Positions 16,845-24,964 of a stretch of DNA of 28,505 nt are shown here, piece after piece. The notes beneath the pieces are model-generated. The model had not been told where the DNA came from. It made no database searches and saw only the letters and a program-made list of their open reading frames with translations. A program made the position numbers and the translations under genes. The stretch is from HGM04593 sp045533955. GTDB taxonomy: Bacteria; Bacteroidota; Bacteroidia; Bacteroidales; Bacteroidaceae. Position 1 is the first letter of the stretch. The number at the start of each line of letters is the position of its first letter. The stretch lies in the NCBI GenBank assembly GCA_045533955.1, contig JAZSIU010000075.1:1-28505 (forward strand). Reading direction: 5' to 3'.

Positions 16845-18434
16845 ATGAAAAATTTTAAATATACATTTATTGCGTCGGCATTGGCAGCCTTTACACTCGT
16901 AGGCTGTAACGACCTTGATACCGAGCCTCTGGGTTCTACTATCACCGCCGACCAGAAGGAGGAGGCTGTTGCCTCTAACCCCGAGAGAATCAAGGCAAGC
17001 GTTACTGCTATGACCTCGGCCTTCTACAACTTTGGTAAGATTTTCGACGAGAGCTACCACAACGACCTCGGCTACCCCACCATTATGCTGTGGACCGACA
17101 GCCGCGGTACCGACCTTGTATCCGAGGACATAGGTTACAACTGGTTCTCAATGGCTGTTACATTCGAGGATGCCAACTACACATACTACGGCACACGCCT
17201 CATTTGGAGCACCATCTACAAGCAGCTGAACACAGTTAACGCTGTAACAGCAATGATTAGCGCCGACACCGAGGACGAGAACCTGAAGTTCTATCTTGCT
17301 CAGGCTTACGCTATCCGCGCGTTCGACTACTTTACTCTTGCACAGCTCTACCAGCACACATACGTTGGTAACGAGGACAAGCCCTGTGTACCCATCATCA
17401 CCGAGGCTAATGCCGATGCTGCCGGTTCCGAGGGTTGCCCCCGCGCTACTGTAAAAGAGGTTTATGCACAGATTATGAGCGACCTCGACAACGCAATCGC
17501 CATCCTTGAGAACAGCGACGTTGTACGCGAGGACAAGCGCTACGTAAGCCTCGACGTTGCTTACGGTATCCGCGCACGTGTTAACCTTGTAATGAACAAT
17601 TGGGCTGCTGCCGCTTCGGATGCCGAGAATGCTATCAAGAACAGCGTCGCCGCTCCCTACGCTATCAGCGACCTTAAGAAGCCCGGCTTCAGCGAGATTG
17701 AGGATGCATCTTGGATGTGGGGTATCGTAGTTGCCGAGACCGACCGTCCCGTAACAAGCGGTATCTGTAACTTCCCCTCGCATATGGGTTCACTCAACTA
17801 CGGCTACGCATCGGTAGGTGCTTGGCGTTGCATCAACAAAGAGTTGTTCGAGTCAATCCCCTCGACCGACGTTCGTAAGGGCTGGTGGTTGGACGAAGAC
17901 TGTATGTCAATGAACCTGAACGCCGAGCAGGCCGACTACGCCATCAACGAGGCCGGCTGTCCTCCCTACACACAGATGAAGTTCGGTTGCTACAAGGACG
18001 AGACCTACACAAGCACCAACGCCAACGACATTCCTCTTATGCGTATCGAGGAGATGTACCTCATCAAGGCCGAGGCCGAGGCTATGGCAGGCAATGCCGC
18101 AGCCGGTGCAGCTACACTCGAGGCTCTTATCAAGACCTACCGCGACCCCGCTTACACCTGCATTGCAACAACCCCCGAGGCTGTACAGGATGCAGTATGG
18201 AAGCAGCGTCGTATCGAGCTTTGGGGCGAGGGATTCTCTTACGGCGACCTTATGCGTCTGAAGAAAGGTGTTGACCGTCGTGGCGCAGGCTTTGCCGAGA
18301 AGCTTGTATTCAACATCCCCGCAGGCGATAAGATTCTCATCTACCCCATCCCCCAAGCCGAGATGGAGCGTAACCCTCTGATTGGTGAGAACAACGAGCT
18401 TATGGAGGAGCTTCCCACACCCGTTGAAAAGTAA
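16845..18434 (+). CDS. SusD/RagB-family surface lipoprotein
   Basis: A 529-residue lipoprotein (lipobox LVGC, Cys21, followed by NDLDTEP), starting 20 nt after susC. SusD proteins form the lid on the SusC barrel and bind the substrate at the cell surface through a TPR-rich helical fold. Typical elements are seen: the N-terminal helical part with YAIRAFDYFTLAQLYQHTYV near residue 160, VKEVYAQIMSDLDNAI, and the C-terminal MRIEEMYLIKAEAEAMAG and RRIELWGEGFSYGDLMRLKK motifs. Length and pairing with susC are normal. Confidence 0.95.
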   Translation: MKNFKYTFIASALAAFTLVGCNDLDTEPLGSTITADQKEEAVASNPERIKASVTAMTSAFYNFGKIFDESYHNDLGYPTIMLWTDSRGTDLVSEDIGYNWFSMAVTFEDANYTYYGTRLIWSTIYKQLNTVNAVTAMISADTEDENLKFYLAQAYAIRAFDYFTLAQLYQHTYVGNEDKPCVPIITEANADAAGSEGCPRATVKEVYAQIMSDLDNAIAILENSDVVREDKRYVSLDVAYGIRARVNLVMNNWAAAASDAENAIKNSVAAPYAISDLKKPGFSEIEDASWMWGIVVAETDRPVTSGICNFPSHMGSLNYGYASVGAWRCINKELFESIPSTDVRKGWWLDEDCMSMNLNAEQADYAINEAGCPPYTQMKFGCYKDETYTSTNANDIPLMRIEEMYLIKAEAEAMAGNAAAGAATLEALIKTYRDPAYTCIATTPEAVQDAVWKQRRIELWGEGFSYGDLMRLKKGVDRRGAGFAEKLVFNIPAGDKILIYPIPQAEMERNPLIGENNELMEELPTPVEK

Positions 18435-18446
18435 AAAAACATAAAA

Positions 18447-18500
18447 TTCGGTTCCCCACCCTCCCGCGCCACACAAAAGCGCGGGAGAGTGAAAGCCGAA
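18447..18500 (+). other. Strong intercistronic hairpin between susD and the third operon gene
   Basis: CTCCCGCGC (18461-18469) pairs perfectly with GCGCGGGAG (18479-18487) around a 9-nt loop, and TTCGG (18447-18451) pairs with CCGAA (18496-18500), with further CAC/GTG pairing between. No T-run follows, so it is not a standard terminator. It may protect the 3' end of the susCD message or set relative expression of the third gene. Confidence 0.75.
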
Positions 18501-18521
18501 AGACATTAAAAAAATAAAATT

Positions 18522-19367
18522 ATGAAACTTTATAAATCATTACTTATTTTGTCGATGGTAGCTGTTGCAAGCCTCTTCACAGCTTGTAGCGAGGATGGTT
18601 ATTGGGATAAGTACAATTTCAAGAATGACACATACTCATTCGAGCGTGCCTCAAACAGCTACAGCCTTAAAGTCAGTGACCAGCTTACAGAACAAACAAT
18701 CGTTGCTGTAAGAGGTACAACAAAAGGAAATGTAGACGTTCCCGTAATCATTACATCTAACAGCGACATTGTTACAGCTTCAGAAAATTTAGTACATTTT
18801 GTCGATGGTAGCAGCACAGCAGAGTTTAAACTCCTCATTGACAACGCCCAAATTAAGGGTGGTACAAACTACAAGGTAGATGTAACATTTGACGTGCCCG
18901 AGGATCAGCTCTCAATTTCGGGTGCAACAATCTACACACTCTCATTCTTCAAAGAGTACAATTGGGTAGCAGCAGGTAAGGGTATCTACAACAATGATTT
19001 GCTTGGAATGGAGATGGAGTGCACATTCGAGATAGCCGAGAATTACAATGGCGATGGCTACTACTGCCGCGTATATCCTTTTGCATCATATCTTGAGAAC
19101 CCCGAAGGTTGCTACATTCCTTTCTTCATCGACGAGGCAGGAAATGCAGTTAGCATCCCCACAGGCACATACAATATGGGTGTCGCAGTAAGTGGTGCAT
19201 CATTCGCCTTCTACTACGACCCCGCAGGCAGTTATAAGAGCTATTGCAAGCCTTTCGTAAACGAGGGGAATGTATATTACTTGTATGGTGTTTGGAATTC
19301 AGGTGGTAGCCCCGCTTGGGTTGCAGAAGACACTTTTATGTGGATAGAGGGTTGGCCCGGTGAATAA
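18522..19367 (+). CDS. Surface lipoprotein in SusE/SusF position, ligand unknown
   Basis: A 281-residue lipoprotein (lipobox FTAC, Cys22, then SEDGYW). The first half has an immunoglobulin- or Calx-beta-like segment (about 30-145) typical of Bacteroidales surface lipoproteins, with FERASNSYSLKVSDQLTEQT and VNVDVPV-like strands. The second half (about 150-281) is aromatic-rich (NWVAAGKGIYNNDLLGMEME, then several Tyr and Trp), which suits ligand binding. It follows susD by 87 nt with a hairpin between, and a terminator follows, so it is the last gene of the unit. No enzyme motif is visible. Confidence 0.85.
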   Translation: MKLYKSLLILSMVAVASLFTACSEDGYWDKYNFKNDTYSFERASNSYSLKVSDQLTEQTIVAVRGTTKGNVDVPVIITSNSDIVTASENLVHFVDGSSTAEFKLLIDNAQIKGGTNYKVDVTFDVPEDQLSISGATIYTLSFFKEYNWVAAGKGIYNNDLLGMEMECTFEIAENYNGDGYYCRVYPFASYLENPEGCYIPFFIDEAGNAVSIPTGTYNMGVAVSGASFAFYYDPAGSYKSYCKPFVNEGNVYYLYGVWNSGGSPAWVAEDTFMWIEGWPGE

Positions 19368-19387
19368 TTCACAGCAACCAATAACTC

Positions 19388-19428
19388 TTTTAAAAGGGTG
19401 GTTCTTTTATGAACCATCCTTTTTTTTA
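19388..19428 (+). terminator. Intrinsic terminator of the susCD operon
   Basis: AAAAGGGTGGTTC (about 19392-19404) pairs with GAACCATCCTTTT (19411-19423) with one G-T pair, and the T-run TTTTTTTTATTT follows. It lies about 25 nt after the stop codon of the third gene. Confidence 0.92.
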
Positions 19429-19445
19429 TTTGTAAACAACCCATA

Positions 19446-19480
19446 AAACCGCTCCTCTTTTTTGTAATAAAGAGGAGCTC
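19446..19480 (-). terminator. Hairpin downstream of the methyltransferase remnant
   Basis: GCTCCTCTTT (19451-19460) pairs perfectly with AAAGAGGAGC (19469-19478) across an 8-nt loop. On the minus strand it is followed by GGTTTTAT, a weak T-tract, so it may be the old terminator of the minus-strand methyltransferase gene. Confidence 0.6.
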
Positions 19481-19525
19481 CCTAAAAGGGTGAGGAGTTA
19501 AAAATAACCACACGCAACATTCTTT

Positions 19526-19867
19526 TTAATGTACAATCGAACTCCTCAGACGCTGCACGCCCTTTACCTCGTTGCCAAAAATTACGGCGTACCGCGCACC
19601 ATCCTCTACCCCGAACTGTTGCAGGGGGATACTGTCCTCGACCTGTTCAATGGAGTAAATGCCATAGCCCTCGCTACGCAGCGCATCGACAGCCTGCATA
19701 GTATCGGCAAAATATTGCCACTCGACAACATCCTCGGCCCCAAGCGCCGTTTTATGAATCTCGGCCTCTTTTTCTAAAATTCTTTCATTGTAGTCGGCCG
19801 TTGACGGCGATATTTCTTTGGCAGTCTCATTATTATTAAAGAATGGTGAGAGTAGTGTACAGCGCAT
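19526..19867 (-). pseudogene. Fragment of a TrmH/SpoU-family RNA 2'-O-methyltransferase
   Basis: The 113-codon frame contains a clear internal piece of a small SpoU-type methyltransferase: EIHKTALGAEDVVEW, then a middle region, then YAVIFGNEVKGVQ, the motif 2 region that contributes to the AdoMet-binding knot (residues about 35-105, roughly 19553-19765). Intact relatives are about 170-180 residues long. Here the N-terminal motif-1 part is replaced by an unrelated segment (MRCTLLSPFFNN...), and the C-terminal motif-3 part (a CxxxxEIPQ / SLNVSVS region) is missing; after VKGVQ the frame ends with RLRSSIVH. I found no continuation in other frames nearby. It is therefore read as a decayed remnant, though a truncated protein could still be made. 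Confidence 0.75.
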
Positions 19868-19905
19868 TATTTTGTGAAATTTTTAGTAAATTTTACTCAC
19901 AAATG

Positions 19906-19937
19906 TTTTGTCGTTTTATTCTTTTTAGTTAAATTTG
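19906..19937 (+). promoter_or_regulatory. Consensus Bacteroidetes promoter for the giant surface protein
   Basis: TTTTG (19906-19910), a 19-nt spacer, then TAAATTTG (19930-19937), a full match to the -33/-7 consensus. Transcription would start near 19944 and leave a leader of about 118 nt before the ATG at 20063. Confidence 0.85.
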
Positions 19938-20062
19938 CACGTTGTATATAGTATTTTGCAGTGGAGTGCATCGGTGTGAGCTTTTTGCCCGTGTAAGCTG
20001 TTGAAAAATATTTAGTTATGCGATTAGAGTGTTATTAAATAATTTATCAATTTTTTAATTTT

Positions 20063-23000
20063 ATGAAAAAGTTTACTTTTATTCTTTCACTGTTGGTTGC
20101 ATTTGTAGCCACAGCGATGGCGCAGGGGACACGTCTTACTGCGTCCGATTTGAATGCGGTAGAAAGTTCAAAGCGTATTGCCATCAGATGTACGCAAGAA
20201 TCTGCCTACAACACATTCTATGATGGAGTAGGTCGCACGGCCGAGTTGTCTCCCTCGATAATTTTTGTTTGGGAGAAGGCCGGTGAAAACCAATTCTACA
20301 TTAAGAAGGCCTACGGTGCCGACGAGAGTACAGCCTATTTGCAGGCAGACAACCTCGTAACTTTTGGTGCAGTCGCATCGGCTGCAAAGTTTACAGCTGT
20401 AAAGCCTTTTGCAGGCGGTGAAGGAGTTGAGAACTTTGGTGGCGCCAACTGCTTTGAGGATGAAGCGACCGGTGGCGACTATTGGGTACGTTTGAGCATT
20501 GGTAGCGCTTGGTTCAATTTCAACGGAATGGGCTACAACGGCGGTACCGGTGTTTGGACTGTGCAGAACGTGCTTGATATGTCAAACTACTATCAGCTCA
20601 CTATCAATTCTGTTGTAGGTGAAGAGATTACTACCAAGTCAATTATGGTTGAGGCTGGTGCTGCAATCACTGTTGATGCAAAGGCCGGTTACACACACGA
20701 CTTTGAGGCACAGAATATGCCTGCAAACGACTACACAATTACTGTAACCTACACAGCTGACGAGAATGTCGGCGAGCCCGAGGCAGTAGAGGTTATTACT
20801 GACCTTAGCCAGCTGAGCAACAGCAGAAAGTATTTCATCGAGAGTGCACGTTGCTTCTTGATGTACACCGAGACTATTGCAGGTTCTTTGACAACAAGCA
20901 ATGGTACAGCAGTTGGTACAGTAGAGAAAAACCCCGAGGATGCTAACCAGCAGTTCCAGATTGTGAAAGATGGCGAGTCTTACTATCTTTACAGTGTAGG
21001 TGCAGAAAAGTATGTGGATCAAGCAGGTGCCTTTGTTGCTGAAAAGACTGACGCTCTTACACTTGAGAATGTAGGCGGTACATATCAGTGGAAGCTCTGC
21101 ATTGGTGGTAAAGGCCTTAACTCACAGGATCCCGGCCAGATGGCTAATGGTATCGTTGTAAACGGCTGGACAACAACCGACGCAGGTAACTGTTATAGAA
21201 TTATTGACGCAGAGTATGCCCTCACAGCCGAGCTCGCTATTGTAAAGGGCGAGTTGGACGCTATGGTAGCTTATGCAAACAGTATGCTCGAGTCGCGCAC
21301 TATGACAGAGGAGCAGAAGGCTGCTATCGAAGATGCTATTGCCGAGGCTAATGACGCTTATGAGTTTGCCGCTTCAATGAGCGATATTCCCGGTATTAGA
21401 ACTAAAATTGCCAATATCAATACAAAAGTTGCCGATGCCATCTATCTGAAATCACTCGAGAACCTCAGCAACAGCGTTGCTTACGTTGTTTCTAACAGCC
21501 GTGGTGCTTGGGTAACCAACGGTACTGCGCTGACTAGTACACAGAAGATGGAAATCGAAAAAGATATTACAAACGCTGCACAGCACTTTGCTTTCATTAC
21601 ATCTGAGAATGACAACATCTATCTTTACAGCATTTCTGACAAGAAATTCGTTAGCAAGAGTGGTGATGGTACAAAGCTTACCGATACTCCCGAACAGAAC
21701 GTATATTTCCAGAATGGTACATACACCGGTCATCCTTGGGTAGTAACATTGCAGGATGGTTCGCAGATGGGTATCTCTAACGGTTACGACCCCGCTGTCA
21801 TCACATTCTGGAACAGCCTTGCCGACCCAGGTAACTGCGTTAACCTTGAGCCCGCTGCAACATTCGACCCCGCCGAGGCACTTGCAGTTATCGCTACTTA
21901 CGAGGCTACACTTGAGCCCGAGGTTCCCGAGGTTACAATCTCTTCACTTGCCGATGCTAACCCCAACAAGGCTTACACAGCTACAACACAGCGTGCTTCT
22001 TGGGCAGTAGGTGCCGATGTACTTGGTGTAACAACCGCACTCGATGCTGCCGAGCCCAACCATCAGTTTGCATTTATTAAAGGTAGCGACGAGAATTACT
22101 ACCTTTGGAGCGTAGGTGCCGGTAAGTTTGTTACATCTTCAAAAGCGCTGAGCACAACAGTTTGCGAGCCCATTATCTTCCACGATGCTTCGTCGGTTGA
22201 GGCCGGCCGCGTAATGGTTCAGTTTGATGGTAATTCATCGGGTTACTTCAATATTACAGGAGTACCCGCACTTCAGATTGATGGTTGGTCTTGGGTAGAT
22301 GCCGGTAACGCTGTTAAGTTTGTAGAGGTTGCCGACTTTGACCCCACAACAGCCGAGGCTGCTCTTGAGGCTTACTTGTCAACAGGCGTTTATAAAGAGG
22401 AGCTCAACGCTCTTATTGCCGAGCTCGACGTAATTGTAGCTGTTATAGGTACACAGATTGGTTGCTACACATCTTCTGACGCAGAGTATGCTGCCAAGCT
22501 CACTGCCATCAAGGATTTTGCTGCTGCTATGGATGACAAGACTGCCGAGCAGATTCAGGCACAGATTGCAGCTGCTGAGGCTCTTAAGGCTACATTCTCG
22601 ACAATTAACCCCACAGCAAATAGCTACTACTTTATAAAGAACAGCACATATGTTTGGACAGCCGATGACCTTGCAGTTTATGCTAACACAGACGTTCCCG
22701 CTTGGAAGGCATTCAACGAGAACGATGTAAACTTCTGGTGGAAGGCTGTTGCCGTTGAGGGTGGTATCGCATTCCAGAATGTTGCAACAGGTACATATCT
22801 TACAGGTAACGCTGCCGTGAGCGGTGCGTGGTCGTTGACCGAGACAGGTTCTGCTATTGAATTTGCAGCTCGCGGATTCGCTACTAACGGAAATGCTTTG
22901 GTAAACATTACTCTTAATGATTTGAATATGCACGCCGGCGGACACGGTGGAGGTGCTAACAAGAGCGGTACCATCGTTTCTTGGAACGGTGATGCTACAA

Positions 23001-24238
23001 GTGCTTCTGCTTGGGAGATTGTTGAAGGCGACGCTACTAAACTTGCCGACCTTTACAGAGGTACAGTAGCTGCGGCTATTGCCGAGCTCGCGTCAATGGA
23101 GAGTCTTCTTGGTAGCAACTACGGTCAGTATGGTTGCGACGAGGCGCTCAAGGCTCAGGTTGAGGCATTCGACGTTGAGACTGCTACATACGACGAACTT
23201 GTTGCAATCTACTCAGTAATTGGTCAGTTGCGTGCTTCGTTCAAGATAAATACTCCCAATGCAGGTGTTTCTTACGTTCGTATCAAGGCCGGTGTTATCG
23301 GTTGGAACGATGATGCTCCTTACCTTGGTTCGGCTAACTCAGAGGCTAAGGACGGACGTGCCGAGTTTGTTTCAGCTACTGATGCTAACTCAATCTTCTT
23401 CTATTGCGAGGATGAGTGCCTTGTTTCTTATGGCTCGGGCAAGCACCTTGTAAATAACAACAACTTCTTGGGTTACAGCGACGACCTTTCAGTTGCAGGT
23501 ACTGCTATTTCGTTCAACTCGGCCGAGACATTTGGTCTGTACAATATCAGCTTCATCGGTAACAACGAGAGCGCACGTGCATTGTACATCCACCAGAGCA
23601 ACTATACCGATGCTGCTACTCCCGGCGCTAAGGGTGATGGCTATACATTCAACCTCGAGGCAGTTAACAGCCTCCCCGTTGTTGTAACATCGGCAGGCTA
23701 CGCTACATTGTATGCTCCTGTTGCTCTTACAATCCCCTCAGGTGTTCAGGCTTACTATGCAACTTCTGTTGAGGGTGATGCAGTACAGCTCACGGAGATT
23801 ACAACTACAATCCCCGCTAACACAGGTGTTGTTCTGAAGGCTGACGCCGGTACTTACAACTTTGCAATTGCTGCTTCGGCTGCTGCTGTTGAGGGCAACC
23901 TCTTCGACGGTACAATCGCTAGCGAGATTATCACAAAGGAGGGAACAGGTTCTTACTACGTTCTTGGTGTTGTTGATGGCGTTGTTGGTATGTACAATCC
24001 CGTTAACGGCGCGGATGCAACTACATTCATCAACGCAGGCCACAAGGCTTATATGTACGTTGAGGGTGCTGCAAGCAGCGCTGGTTATCGCTTCGACTTT
24101 GGCGGTACAACAGGTATCAGCGAGGTTGAGACCGAGGAGAGCGAGCTTGTTATCTACGACCTCACAGGCCGTCGCGTTAATGAGATGAACCGTGCAGGTA
24201 TCTACATTGTAAATGGCAGAAAGGTACTTGTTAAGTAA
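20063..24238 (+). CDS. Giant modular secreted protein with T9SS-like C-terminal tail
   Basis: A 1391-residue exported protein: signal peptide 1-20 (TAMA/Q cleavage), then about six beta-rich modules at roughly 28-180, 245-382, 462-600, 625-760, 847-990 and 1062-1200. Several share the pattern YYLYSVGxxKYV ... GxxGxxNxW ... DxGNxxxF, suggestive of ricin-like beta-trefoil folds. Helical linkers (about 388-460, 765-845, 993-1060; EEQKAAIEDAIAEAND type) separate some of them. A conserved Bacteroidales segment (about 1205-1345, VVVTSAGYATLYAPV ... IPANTGVVLKA) precedes a tail, ELVIYDLTGRRVNEM...GIYIVNGRKVLVK, resembling type IX secretion sorting tails. No catalytic motif is seen; adhesion or glycan binding is inferred. 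Codon use suggests high expression. Confidence 0.85.
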   Translation: MKKFTFILSLLVAFVATAMAQGTRLTASDLNAVESSKRIAIRCTQESAYNTFYDGVGRTAELSPSIIFVWEKAGENQFYIKKAYGADESTAYLQADNLVTFGAVASAAKFTAVKPFAGGEGVENFGGANCFEDEATGGDYWVRLSIGSAWFNFNGMGYNGGTGVWTVQNVLDMSNYYQLTINSVVGEEITTKSIMVEAGAAITVDAKAGYTHDFEAQNMPANDYTITVTYTADENVGEPEAVEVITDLSQLSNSRKYFIESARCFLMYTETIAGSLTTSNGTAVGTVEKNPEDANQQFQIVKDGESYYLYSVGAEKYVDQAGAFVAEKTDALTLENVGGTYQWKLCIGGKGLNSQDPGQMANGIVVNGWTTTDAGNCYRIIDAEYALTAELAIVKGELDAMVAYANSMLESRTMTEEQKAAIEDAIAEANDAYEFAASMSDIPGIRTKIANINTKVADAIYLKSLENLSNSVAYVVSNSRGAWVTNGTALTSTQKMEIEKDITNAAQHFAFITSENDNIYLYSISDKKFVSKSGDGTKLTDTPEQNVYFQNGTYTGHPWVVTLQDGSQMGISNGYDPAVITFWNSLADPGNCVNLEPAATFDPAEALAVIATYEATLEPEVPEVTISSLADANPNKAYTATTQRASWAVGADVLGVTTALDAAEPNHQFAFIKGSDENYYLWSVGAGKFVTSSKALSTTVCEPIIFHDASSVEAGRVMVQFDGNSSGYFNITGVPALQIDGWSWVDAGNAVKFVEVADFDPTTAEAALEAYLSTGVYKEELNALIAELDVIVAVIGTQIGCYTSSDAEYAAKLTAIKDFAAAMDDKTAEQIQAQIAAAEALKATFSTINPTANSYYFIKNSTYVWTADDLAVYANTDVPAWKAFNENDVNFWWKAVAVEGGIAFQNVATGTYLTGNAAVSGAWSLTETGSAIEFAARGFATNGNALVNITLNDLNMHAGGHGGGANKSGTIVSWNGDATSASAWEIVEGDATKLADLYRGTVAAAIAELASMESLLGSNYGQYGCDEALKAQVEAFDVETATYDELVAIYSVIGQLRASFKINTPNAGVSYVRIKAGVIGWNDDAPYLGSANSEAKDGRAEFVSATDANSIFFYCEDECLVSYGSGKHLVNNNNFLGYSDDLSVAGTAISFNSAETFGLYNISFIGNNESARALYIHQSNYTDAATPGAKGDGYTFNLEAVNSLPVVVTSAGYATLYAPVALTIPSGVQAYYATSVEGDAVQLTEITTTIPANTGVVLKADAGTYNFAIAASAAAVEGNLFDGTIASEIITKEGTGSYYVLGVVDGVVGMYNPVNGADATTFINAGHKAYMYVEGAASSAGYRFDFGGTTGISEVETEESELVIYDLTGRRVNEMNRAGIYIVNGRKVLVK

Positions 24239-24284
24239 TTAGTGAGCGATAATAGAATTGTTGAATATAAAATTTTATAATGAT

Positions 24285-24452
24285 ATGAAGAAGAACTATA
24301 TCGCTCCTGAGCTTATGGAGCTTAACGTAGTAACCGAGCAGATGGTTGCTGCTTCTATCCCTGTTGTAGGTGGTGGTAGTGTAGATACCGAGAATCCCGG
24401 TGCTCAGTTGGATGGTGGCCGCCGCGGTGAGTGGGGCAACCTCTGGAAGTAA
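24285..24452 (+). CDS. Small MKKxYxxPE-type Bacteroidales peptide
   Basis: A 55-residue peptide starting 46 nt after the giant protein gene. The N-terminal half, MKKNYIAPELMELNVVTEQM, then VAAS, resembles a widespread group of unannotated Bacteroidales peptides with a conserved MKKxYxxPE beginning and a variable end. The C-terminal half is rich in Gly and Asp/Glu and ends GRRGEWGNLWK. It lacks an ordinary signal peptide and has no cysteine. An upstream in-frame start at 24258 would add nine residues but is less typical. Shared promoter and terminator with the giant protein imply coexpression. The leader/variable-end design recalls precursor peptides, but no modifying enzyme or transporter for it is encoded nearby. 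Confidence 0.75.
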   Translation: MKKNYIAPELMELNVVTEQMVAASIPVVGGGSVDTENPGAQLDGGRRGEWGNLWK

Positions 24453-24454
24453 GA

Positions 24455-24530
24455 CTTTTCAGGGTCTGAAAAGACTTCTGGGATAAATTGAGAATCCCTC
24501 TCTGCATTGCAGAGAGGGATTCTTTATTTT
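24455..24530 (+). terminator. Strong intrinsic terminator preceded by a second hairpin
   Basis: GAATCCCTCTCTGC (24492-24505) pairs along 14 bp with GCAGAGAGGGATTC (24509-24522), followed by TTTATTTTC. Just before it, CTTTTCAG (24455-24462) and CTGAAAAG (24466-24473) form a smaller perfect hairpin starting 2 nt after the peptide stop codon. Confidence 0.93.
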
Positions 24531-24906
24531 CTGTGTGTGGGATTATCTTTTTGCTTTATTCTGTTGGGACTTTATGGGTAATGTTTTTCTTGCTTTCCCG
24601 CAGTCTCGGTGGCTGTTGCTGCGGTTTTTCAGTGTGCGGTTTTTTATGAAATTGCCTTTTGCCGTCGGTTGTTCGTCGGCGCTGTTCATTGACGCGCCGA
24701 GAGGAAATTTCTTTTTGCAGTGGTTCGTTGGTATGAAAAGGAGAGGACTTTTTTAACAGCTTCCGGGTGGTATTTTCGGCCTTTCTTTCTGAGTTTAATT
24801 GTTTGCTGTGCTTTTTGCGGAGATTTTTGTGTACGGTCGTGGTGCGACAATGTTTTTATCGGCTCGGCATAAAAATAAGTATTTTTTTTCTGCTCTCGCT
24901 TTTCGC
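24531..24906. other. Gene-free, T-rich stretch before the DMT permease gene
   Basis: No supported gene. Open frames here are composed largely of TTT and similar codons and show no family motif. Nothing else recognised until the promoter at 24907. Confidence 0.5.
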
Positions 24907-24948
24907 TATCTTTGAGTTTGCGCTCTAAAATAGCTTGTGCTATCTTTG
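24907..24948 (+). promoter_or_regulatory. Double -7 element for the DMT permease, related to the 85-bp repeat
   Basis: TATCTTTG occurs at 24907-24914 and again at 24941-24948, 34 bp apart; the second would start transcription about 10 nt before the ATG at 24965, a nearly leaderless message. AAAATAG follows the first box at an offset of 20 bp, exactly as in the repeat units at 3506 and 3591. At offset 34 those units have TCGCTTTG where this one has TATCTTTG. Confidence 0.6.
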
Positions 24949-24964
24949 CAAAAAATATTGTAAA

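Noticed and set aside
24285..24452. Lanthipeptide or other defined RiPP precursor
   Set aside because: No cysteine in the peptide and no modifying enzyme, protease-transporter or immunity gene is encoded nearby, so a specific class cannot be claimed.
24535..24756. 73-codon frame starting with GTG after the peptide terminator
   Set aside because: Dominated by Phe and Leu from T-rich DNA, no promoter or recognisable family.
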